64,000 nt of DNA from an uncultured Agrobacterium sp. (lineage in GTDB: Bacteria > Pseudomonadota > Alphaproteobacteria > Rhizobiales > Rhizobiaceae): assembly GCA_913777615.1 (NCBI GenBank), contig CAJYTK010000017.1, positions 1 through 64,000 on the forward strand, in the 5' to 3' direction. This document shows positions 58,501 through 64,000 of the stretch, in pieces. The notes beneath the pieces were generated by a model. That model saw only the letters and a program-made list of their open reading frames with translations, did no database searches and was not told the origin of the DNA. A program made the translations under genes and the position numbers. The stretch's first letter is position 1. Each line of letters begins with the position of its first letter.

Positions 58501-58993
58501 CGAAGGTCGTGAGCGTCTGGTCGCCGCATTCGATGTGGTCAATACCCAGTTCCAGCGGCTCTTCACCCATCTTTTCGGCGGCGGCACGGCGGAACTGCAA
58601 CTGATCGAGTCCGACGACCCGCTGGAAGCCGGTCTTGAAATCCTGGCGCGTCCACCGGGCAAGAAGCCGCAGACGATGACGCTACTGTCCGGCGGCGAGC
58701 AGGCGCTGACCGCCATGGCCCTGATCTTCGCTGTCTTCCTCACAAACCCCGCACCCATCTGCGTGCTGGACGAGGTGGATGCACCGCTCGATGACCACAA
58801 TGTGGAGCGTTACTGTAACCTGATGGATGAAATGGCGGCATCCACAGAAACCCGTTTCGTCATCATCACCCACAACCCCATCACCATGGCCCGCATGGAT
58901 CGCCTCTTCGGCGTCACCATGGCGGAGCAGGGCGTGTCGCAACTCGTGTCGGTCGATCTGCAGATGGCGGAGAGGCTGGCGGAAGCGGTCTGA
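55529..58993 (+). CDS. smc: Chromosome segregation protein SMC
   Basis: A 1154-residue ATPase of the condensin complex with ScpA and ScpB. The N-terminal head has Walker A VVGPNGCGKSNLVEALRW. Two long coiled coils (about 165-490 and 650-1000, rich in Glu, Arg and Ala) flank the hinge (about 500-620, EELKVDRGFEAALGAALGDD). The C-terminal head has the signature LLSGGEQALTAMALIFAVF and Walker B CVLDEVDAPLDDHNVERYC. ATG 55529 has GAGG 7 bases ahead; an in-frame ATG at 55511 precedes it. Length is typical. Confidence 0.97.
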   Translation: MKFNKLRLLGFKSFVEPSEFIIEPGLTGVVGPNGCGKSNLVEALRWVMGENSYKNMRASGMDDVIFSGSGNRPARNTAEVGLYLDNSDRTAPAAFNDADEIQVTRRIERENGSVYRINGKEARAKDVQLLFADASTGARSPSMVGQGRIGELINAKPQARRQLLEEAAGISGLHSRRHEAELRLRAAETNLERLEDVTAQLESQIESLKRQARQANRFKMLSADIRAREATLLHIRWVDAAEAEREADTALNLATNLVAEKAQRQMEAAKEQGVASFKLPELRENEAKVAAALQRLQIARTQLDDEANRLLRRRDELARRLSQLGEDIQREERLVSDNADILARLDTEEAELLDILADSGRYAEETREAFEEAAAKLSESERVFAALTAERAETAASRAQLERSIRDLADRKMRLERQSSEATSEIDTIDDKLSQLPDPAERRESVEAAEMVAEDALSSVVQAETAVAEARSAESFARGPVDSARNRLNALETEARTISKMLAAGAASGSYTPVAEELKVDRGFEAALGAALGDDLESPLDPAAPAYWTANGDGANDPVLPQGVLSLLSHVSGPHALMRSLRQIGIVPSVKEGQELMPQLKAGQRLVTKEGALFRWDGHVASADAPGSAALRLAQKNRLAEIENEIDEARFALEEAEERLSVSTDAIRMAETGLTEARERSRLAARQLTEARDALSMAERASGDLLRRRDVVSEALNQIGGQIEEIAVQEENARIELENSADLPDLDQRLRDSQLEVATDRSLLAEARARHEGLNREAETRQRRVTAIAQERATWAARAASAADHIAKLREREEEARDELVELDIAPEEFDEKRRNLLTELQKMEEARRAAADRLAEAENLQRDADRAAATALSELAEAREKRGRAEERLVSAREKRQESESRIRETLNVEPQMALRLTGLAQGAPLPEIRDVERDLDRLKIERERLGAVNLRADEEQAELSAKLAALIKERDDIIDAVRKLRAGIQSLNREGRERLVAAFDVVNTQFQRLFTHLFGGGTAELQLIESDDPLEAGLEILARPPGKKPQTMTLLSGGEQALTAMALIFAVFLTNPAPICVLDEVDAPLDDHNVERYCNLMDEMAASTETRFVIITHNPITMARMDRLFGVTMAEQGVSQLVSVDLQMAERLAEAV

Positions 58994-59165
58994 AGCCCTG
59001 GCTCCCGCTACCAGAGATTTTATCCCTGCGTCGCCGGATATCGACCATTGAACGCCGCAATTATGCTGCACTGCACTGTCATCTTGTGCTCTCTGGCGTT
59101 CCCAACAGTGTGACAATGCTATAATGGGTTGAAAAACAAGAACGCTTCTGGGTGGAGAGCGTATA

Positions 59166-61871
59166 ATGAAGAAGTGGGTTTACACCTTTGGCAATGGTGC
59201 TGCCGAAGGCCGTGCTGGCGATGTGGCCATATTGGGAGGCAAGGGCGCGCACCTTGCCGAAATGGCGAGCCTCGGCCTGCCTGTTCCGCCCGGCTTTACC
59301 ATTATCAGCGAAGCCTGTGGGCGCTACCATCAGGGCGGACGCCAGCTACTCAACGATTTGAAGTTGCAGGTCTTGAATGGCCTCGCCGGCATGGAAGCGA
59401 TGACGGGCCGCAAGTTCGGCGCAGGTCCACGCCCCCTCTTGCTCTCCATTCGCTCCGGCGCACGTGCGTCTATGCCTGGCATGATGGACACAGTGCTCAA
59501 CCTCGGCCTCAATGACGAGACCGTTCAGGCTCTGTGTAAAGATTCGGGCGATGCACGCTTCGCCTGGGATAGCTACCGACGTTTCATCCAGATGTATGCA
59601 GACGTCGTCATGGGTCTCGATCATGAAGTCTTCGAGGAAATACTCGAGGACGAAAAAGGTCGCCTTGGCTATGAATATGATACGGAGCTCTCAGCCGACG
59701 AGTGGCAGCATGTGGTGTCGCGCTACAAGCAACTGCTCGAAGACGAGCTCGACGAGCCGTTTCCGCAAGATACCGAAGTTCAGCTCTGGGGCGCCATCGG
59801 CGCTGTCTTCGCAAGCTGGATGAATACCCGCGCTGTCACCTACCGCCATCTTCATAGCATTCCCGGTGATTGGGGGACTGCGGTTAACGTGCAGGCCATG
59901 GTCTTCGGCAATCTCGGCTCGACCTCCGCCACGGGCGTTGCCTTCACCCGCAATCCGTCGACCGGGGAAAAGGAGCTCTATGGTGAGTTTCTCGTCAATG
60001 CTCAAGGTGAGGACGTGGTGGCGGGCATCCGCACGCCGCAATCCATCACCGAAGCGGCACGCATAGCATCCGGCTCCGAAAAGCCGTCGATGGAAAAGCT
60101 GATGCCCGAAGCCTTCCAGGAGTTTATCGGGATTTGCGGGCGTCTGGAAACTCACTACCGCGACATGCAGGACATGGAGTTCACTATCGAGCGCGGACAG
60201 CTCTGGATGCTCCAGACTCGTTGCGGCAAGCGCACCACGCGCGCGGCGATGAAGATTGCAGTCGACATGGTCGAGGAGGGCCTGATCACGGCCGATGAAG
60301 CGGTGTGCCGGATAGAGCCGTCGTCCCTCGATCAATTACTGCACCCCACGATCGATTCCTCCATTGAAAGACCCATTATCGGTTCTGGCCTTCCCGCCTC
60401 GCCAGGGGCTGCCTCCGGCGAGATCGTCTTCAACGCTGAAGAAGCTGTCGCAGCCAAGGCTGAGGGGCGACGCGTCATTCTGGTGCGGATGGAAACCAGC
60501 CCGGAAGACATTCACGGCATGCACGCGGCCGAGGGCATACTGACTACGCGCGGCGGCATGACGAGCCATGCGGCTGTGGTGGCACGTGGAATGGGTATAC
60601 CTTGCGTGACGGGCGCAGGCTCGATGCGTGTAGATTTGCGCAATGGCGTGCTGGTCGGTATCGGCTGCATGCTGCGCAAGGGCGATGTCATCACCATTGA
60701 CGGATCGTCGGGCCGGGTGTTGAGAGGCGAGGTGCCTATGACGCAGCCGGAGCTTTCCGGCGATTTCGGCAAGCTGATGGAATGGGCCGATGGCGCGCGT
60801 CGCATGACGGTGCGCACCAATGCCGATACGCCGGCCGATGCGCGCGCTGCCCGCGCCTTCGGTGCCGAAGGGATCGGCCTTTGCCGTACAGAACATATGT
60901 TCTTCGAAGGCGAGCGTATTCACGTCATGCGCGAAATGATCCTTGCCGAGGACGAGGCGGGCAGGCGCGCAGCGCTTGACCAGTTGCTGCCCATGCAGCG
61001 GGAGGATTTCACCGAACTCTTCTCCATCATGCATGGCATGCCGGTGACGATCCGTCTGCTCGATCCGCCGCTGCACGAATTTCTTCCAAAGACCGATGGC
61101 GAGATCGTCGAAGTGGCGGCAGCCATGGGCATGCCGCAGACGTTATTTCGCCAGAGACTGGATGCGCTGCATGAATTCAACCCCATGCTCGGCCATCGCG
61201 GCTGCCGTTTGGCAATCTCCTATCCCGAAATCGCCGAGATGCAGGCCCGCGCCATATTCGAGGCTGCGGTGGAAGCGGCGCGGCGAACGGGTGCGCCCAT
61301 CGTTCCCGAGATCATGGTGCCGCTCGTTGGTCTTCGCTCTGAACTGGATTATGTTCGCGGCGTCATCGACCGCGTGGCCGCTGAAGTCGCAACAGAAAGC
61401 GGCATGGCCCTGGAATATCTGACGGGAACGATGATCGAACTTCCCCGTGCAGCACTTCGCGCCCATGTCATCGCAGAGGCTGCCGAATTCTTCTCCTTCG
61501 GCACCAACGACTTGACGCAGACGACCTTCGGCATCTCGCGCGACGATGCTGCCCGCTTCATCAACACCTATCAGCGCAAAGGCATCATTGAGCGAGACCC
61601 CTTCGTATCGCTGGATTTCGACGGGGTAGGGGAGCTGATCCGCATTGCTGCGGAGCGAGGCAGACAGACACGCTCTGAGCTCAAGCTCGGCATTTGCGGC
61701 GAGCATGGCGGCGACCCGACCTCTATCGATTTCTGCGAAAATGTGGGGCTGGATTACGTATCCTGCTCGCCATTCCGCGTGCCTATTGCACGCCTGGCCG
61801 CCGCTCAGGCGACACTGTCGCAGGCGCAACAGCGGCAGGCCGCACCTGCTAGGAAGATCGCCTCGCTGTAA
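59166..61871 (+). CDS. ppdK: Pyruvate, phosphate dikinase
   Basis: A 901-residue enzyme interconverting pyruvate, ATP and phosphate with PEP, AMP and diphosphate, linking glycolysis and gluconeogenesis. The N-terminal ATP-grasp starts at LGGKGAHLAEMASLGLPVPP, the phosphohistidine is His468 in GGMTSHAAVVARGMGIPC, and the C-terminal PEP/pyruvate barrel has GICGEHGGDPTSIDFCENVG with the catalytic Cys. AGAG precedes ATG 59166. TATAAT at 59120-59125 could be a -10 element but no good -35 was found. It converges on the lipoprotein gene with a 2-base gap. Confidence 0.97.
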   Translation: MKKWVYTFGNGAAEGRAGDVAILGGKGAHLAEMASLGLPVPPGFTIISEACGRYHQGGRQLLNDLKLQVLNGLAGMEAMTGRKFGAGPRPLLLSIRSGARASMPGMMDTVLNLGLNDETVQALCKDSGDARFAWDSYRRFIQMYADVVMGLDHEVFEEILEDEKGRLGYEYDTELSADEWQHVVSRYKQLLEDELDEPFPQDTEVQLWGAIGAVFASWMNTRAVTYRHLHSIPGDWGTAVNVQAMVFGNLGSTSATGVAFTRNPSTGEKELYGEFLVNAQGEDVVAGIRTPQSITEAARIASGSEKPSMEKLMPEAFQEFIGICGRLETHYRDMQDMEFTIERGQLWMLQTRCGKRTTRAAMKIAVDMVEEGLITADEAVCRIEPSSLDQLLHPTIDSSIERPIIGSGLPASPGAASGEIVFNAEEAVAAKAEGRRVILVRMETSPEDIHGMHAAEGILTTRGGMTSHAAVVARGMGIPCVTGAGSMRVDLRNGVLVGIGCMLRKGDVITIDGSSGRVLRGEVPMTQPELSGDFGKLMEWADGARRMTVRTNADTPADARAARAFGAEGIGLCRTEHMFFEGERIHVMREMILAEDEAGRRAALDQLLPMQREDFTELFSIMHGMPVTIRLLDPPLHEFLPKTDGEIVEVAAAMGMPQTLFRQRLDALHEFNPMLGHRGCRLAISYPEIAEMQARAIFEAAVEAARRTGAPIVPEIMVPLVGLRSELDYVRGVIDRVAAEVATESGMALEYLTGTMIELPRAALRAHVIAEAAEFFSFGTNDLTQTTFGISRDDAARFINTYQRKGIIERDPFVSLDFDGVGELIRIAAERGRQTRSELKLGICGEHGGDPTSIDFCENVGLDYVSCSPFRVPIARLAAAQATLSQAQQRQAAPARKIASL

Positions 61872-61873
61872 GG

Positions 61874-62143
61874 TTAGCGGTTTTCGACGATGACGCGCCG
61901 CTCGACAACAACGGGTGACCAGAACATGTCGCGGTTGACTTGCGCCTGCCAAGCCCTGTTGTCAGCCCGACGGTCAAGATCGAGATCGAGAAGGCAGCGT
62001 GCCATCTGATCGGTATTCGGACGGAAGCCGTAACCGCGGCATGTGGCCTCATCGCGCGCCCGGCGCTCTTCCGGTGTCAGCGTTTGGCACGCACTAAGCG
62101 CCAGCAAGGCGGCGAGGGAACCGAGAACGATCGAAACACGCAT
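61874..62143 (-). CDS. Small lipoprotein of unknown function
   Basis: An 89-residue protein. The signal ends in the lipobox LLALSAC. A short mature part follows, ERRARDEATCRGYGFRPNTD, then QMARCLLDLDLDRRADNRAW and a hydrophobic-basic end. The pattern of a Cys pair (TCRGYGF and ARCLLDL) recurs in small Rhizobiales lipoproteins. ATG 62143 has AAGGGG at normal spacing; ATG 62149 is too close. It ends 2 bases from the ppdK stop on the other strand. Confidence 0.8.
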   Translation of the reverse strand: MRVSIVLGSLAALLALSACQTLTPEERRARDEATCRGYGFRPNTDQMARCLLDLDLDRRADNRAWQAQVNRDMFWSPVVVERRVIVENR

Positions 62144-62414
62144 GGTCATACCCCTTTGGAGCTTCAGGCGCCATTGCATTCATTGACGCAAAACAATACC
62201 GGCGAGACATCTTATGTTATCCTGATACGCCCAATTGGTGATGTGTAAAAGACCCGCTCTCTGGAAAGGTTGCGGTAGGGTGGAATGCAAAATCGGTGCA
62301 GCGATTCCAATTCTTTCGAAAACACTTTATGAAGACCCCGTATCAGTGATTCAGACGGTCATACCCGCCTGAAGCGCTTTCTCTGGCAATGCATGTGTTC
62401 ACGGGTGCTGCTTT

Positions 62415-63335
62415 ATGACAGTGCGTTTCGTTAGGCCCGTTTCTCATGCGGCGTACCTTTCCCGCTATCTCGGCTTTGCCGCGCTGCTTCTCTTCGTTAT
62501 TGCCGCGCCATTACACCGTTTCGGGCCGTTGACCACACCGGATTTCGTGGCGCTCACTCTGATTTCGGCAGGGATTGCCGCGATTGCGCTCGTGCTCGCA
62601 CTCATCGGTCTCCAGCGGCTCTGGTCGGTTGGCGCCAAGGGTGGCCTGTGGTGCCTCTATGCGCTACTGCTTTCTGCCGTTCCACTTGCGGTCGTCGGTT
62701 ACGCTGCGTTTCTCTATTGGCAGAACCCAAAAATTTATGACGTGACGACGGATACGACCGATATTCCAAGCTGGCTTTCCGTTCCTACCGCCAACCAGCA
62801 ATGGCTGCCGCGCTCGGCGGCGGTTTCACCAGTGGAACGGAGCGCGCAGTTGGAAGCCTATCCCGGCTTTCTCGGCCACCGCTACGAGGGCGCGATCGAC
62901 CGCGTCTATGCGGCCGCCAGAAAGGTCGCCAAAGCGCAGCATATCCGTATCCTGCATACCGATGGCTTGATTGGCGCGCTTCCGGATGCGCAGCCCGGCG
63001 CACCGAAACAGGACGTTCAGGAGGGCGCGGCCGATACGCCGGTGGAAGATCTACCATCTGTCATACCTGTGCCGCTGGCGCGTCCGGCGGAAGCGCCAGC
63101 GCCCACATTTTTTAACGGCAGCGGGACGGTGTTGATGCAGGGCGATACGCGCACGCTGATTCTTGGAGCACGCTTCGATGTGTTGATCCGTCTGCGTGAA
63201 GATACCGAAACGACACTGGTGGACGTGCGGGTTGCTTCACGCTTTGGCCCGCATGATCTCGGCATGGCCAAGAAGATCGCCGACAGTTATCTTGATGCTC
63301 TCGATGCGCAAATGCAGGGACTCAACGACAACTGA
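62415..63335 (+). CDS. DUF1499 membrane protein
   Basis: A 306-residue protein. Three membrane helices lie in the first 100 residues (LGFAALLLFVIAAPLHRFG, FVALTLISAGIAAIALVLAL, WCLYALLLSAVPLAVVGYAA). A soluble DUF1499-like domain follows with VYAAARKVAKAQHIRILHTD, a Pro/Ala-rich low-complexity insert (about 200-235), then LILGARFDVLIRLREDTETT and VDVRVASRFGPHDLGMAKKI. The function is unknown. A 271-base non-coding gap precedes it. It converges on the DCC gene with a 3-base gap. Confidence 0.85.
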   Translation: MTVRFVRPVSHAAYLSRYLGFAALLLFVIAAPLHRFGPLTTPDFVALTLISAGIAAIALVLALIGLQRLWSVGAKGGLWCLYALLLSAVPLAVVGYAAFLYWQNPKIYDVTTDTTDIPSWLSVPTANQQWLPRSAAVSPVERSAQLEAYPGFLGHRYEGAIDRVYAAARKVAKAQHIRILHTDGLIGALPDAQPGAPKQDVQEGAADTPVEDLPSVIPVPLARPAEAPAPTFFNGSGTVLMQGDTRTLILGARFDVLIRLREDTETTLVDVRVASRFGPHDLGMAKKIADSYLDALDAQMQGLNDN

Positions 63336-63338
63336 GAC

Positions 63339-63788
63339 CTATGACAGGAAACGCTCCCGCTCTTCCGAGGTGGGCATCCGGCAGGTCTGTCGTCGTCCGG
63401 CAATTTTCATTCGGTTTCGGGCAACCACGCGGTATATGCCATCGCGGATGAAGCGTGGTAGGAACCGCAATGTGGCTGCCAAACCAATCAAGCCGCCGAG
63501 CAACTCGAACACCTTCAGAACGCTGTCCGAATAGGAATAGGCAATGCCTCTGTCGATCAGCAGGCTGGTCTCGTAATCCTTCGTTTCGAAGCCGTAGTGA
63601 CGCATAAGGGCGGTACCGAGCTCAGATTGAGCCGGTGTAAAACGGAAGAGGCGATCTTTGTCATATAGAAGAACAATATCGACGTCACGCGAACAGAATC
63701 CGCACTCACCGTCGAATATGATCAACGGCTTGTCATCGGGAAAATTCGGCACGGAAGGATCGTCGCGATAGCTATAGGCACTGGTCAT
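63339..63788 (-). CDS. DCC-family thiol-disulfide oxidoreductase-like protein
   Basis: A 149-residue protein. The DCC motif is LIIFDGECGFCSRDVDIVLL (Asp and the Cys pair), and the rest (RFTPAQSELGTALMRHYGFE, YSDSVLKVFELLGGLIGLAA) matches the YuxK/DUF393 family, thought to have a thioredoxin-like fold. AGGA 9 bases before ATG 63788 supports that start over ATG 63797. It follows the MBL-fold gene with an 11-base gap, so the two are likely co-transcribed. Confidence 0.9.
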   Translation of the reverse strand: MTSAYSYRDDPSVPNFPDDKPLIIFDGECGFCSRDVDIVLLYDKDRLFRFTPAQSELGTALMRHYGFETKDYETSLLIDRGIAYSYSDSVLKVFELLGGLIGLAATLRFLPRFIRDGIYRVVARNRMKIAGRRQTCRMPTSEERERFLS

Positions 63789-63799
63789 ACGTGACATTC

Positions 63800-64000
63800 C
63801 TATCTTGGCAGATAAATTCCGGTAAGCGAAGGCGGACCATCCGTCTGAACCAGGCCTTTTGCGATGAGATCCTCGATATGGGCGAGGACGGACAGGGCAG
63901 CGGCGCCATGCAGGCGCGGATCGGTGCTGCGGTAAATGACTTTGACCATCTCCAAGATCGTCCGGTCGCCAGCCTTTATTCTCGCCAACACGGCCTTTTC
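63800..64000 (-). CDS. MBL-fold metallo-hydrolase, C-terminal winged-helix part (5' end outside window)
   Basis: The frame is open to the window edge, so only the last 66 residues are seen. The sequence EKAVLARIKAGDRTILEMVK, then DPRLHGAAALSVLAHIEDLI and VQTDGPPSLTGIYLPR matches the C-terminal winged helix found in LACTB2-type beta-lactamase-fold hydrolases. The catalytic HxHxDH domain would lie to the right of the window. It is the first visible gene of the pair with the DCC protein. Confidence 0.75.
   Translation of the reverse strand, partial: EKAVLARIKAGDRTILEMVKVIYRSTDPRLHGAAALSVLAHIEDLIAKGLVQTDGPPSLTGIYLPR

Noticed and set aside
59120-59125. TATAAT before ppdK as a promoter -10
   Set aside because: No acceptable -35 at 16-18 bases; kept only as a remark under ppdK.

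Overview
The window looks like chromosomal core sequence of a Rhizobiaceae alphaproteobacterium, most probably Agrobacterium or a close Rhizobium. This rests on gene content and order: bioMNY next to a histone-deacetylase-like gene and xseB, an aa3 oxidase cluster ctaC-ctaD-ctaB-small ORF-ctaG-ctaE followed by surf1, ispH, thrB and rnhA, a CcrM-type adenine methyltransferase, and dsbA-smc-ppdK. It also rests on family-level protein similarity and even, moderately high GC codon use. I saw no rRNA, tRNA, insertion sequence, prophage, integrase or CRISPR array.

Layout. 1-3000: the 3' end of a gene coding for an octapeptide-repeat protein, a 418-base gap, then a TPR/SPINDLY-type (GT41) glycosyltransferase. 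3000-9300 (minus strand): biotin ECF transporter bioM-bioN-bioY, HDAC-like amidohydrolase, xseB, pirin, dxs, with a palindromic repeat element between pirin and dxs. 9400-20200: a YcaQ-like protein (+), then on the minus strand J-protein, fabI, a phosphoglycerate-mutase-like phosphatase, a GGDEF-EAL protein, aroC and a RibB with a degenerate GTP-cyclohydrolase domain. 19600-24200: pdxH (+) and a minus-strand row tldD-grpB-VOC-HAD preceded by an IalB-like gene. 24500-34200 (+): the cytochrome aa3 oxidase structural and assembly genes, then ispH, thrB, rnhA and a Dabb protein. 34260-38500 (minus): a zinc-type ABC importer with a Zur-like operator, a one-Cys peroxiredoxin and a DsbD-N protein. 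38600-47100: yqgE, csbD and a zinc metallopeptidase (+), facing thrC-M16 protease-GNAT-membrane GGDEF/EAL (minus). 47280-64000: lipoproteins, HAD phosphatases, a GntR regulator, a fourfold-repeat exported protein, ccrM, mutY, a DciA-like protein, dsbA, smc, ppdK, DUF1499, DCC and the end of an MBL-fold hydrolase.

How the genes work together. The clearest functional unit is the oxidase region, which carries all three core aa3 subunits plus haem O synthase (CtaB), CuB insertion (CtaG), Surf1 and two small membrane proteins. A near-consensus FNR/FixK-type box lies 20 bases before ctaC, which would fit oxygen control. Other units are biotin uptake, zinc uptake, isoprenoid precursor synthesis (dxs and ispH, at separate sites), threonine synthesis (thrB and thrC, also separate), and chromosome maintenance (ccrM, mutY, DciA-like, smc).

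No clearly novel multi-gene system stands out. The most interesting leads are the Ser/Thr-rich octapeptide-repeat protein beside a GT41 glycosyltransferase, the degenerate RibA half of RibB, several perfect palindromes upstream of fabI, pirin and ialB, the FNR-like box at ctaC, the Zur-like box at the metal importer, the two-zinc-ribbon metallopeptidase that overlaps its convergent GGDEF/EAL neighbour, and the fourfold-repeat exported protein beside ccrM. All functions are inferred from sequence reading alone; no database search was run.
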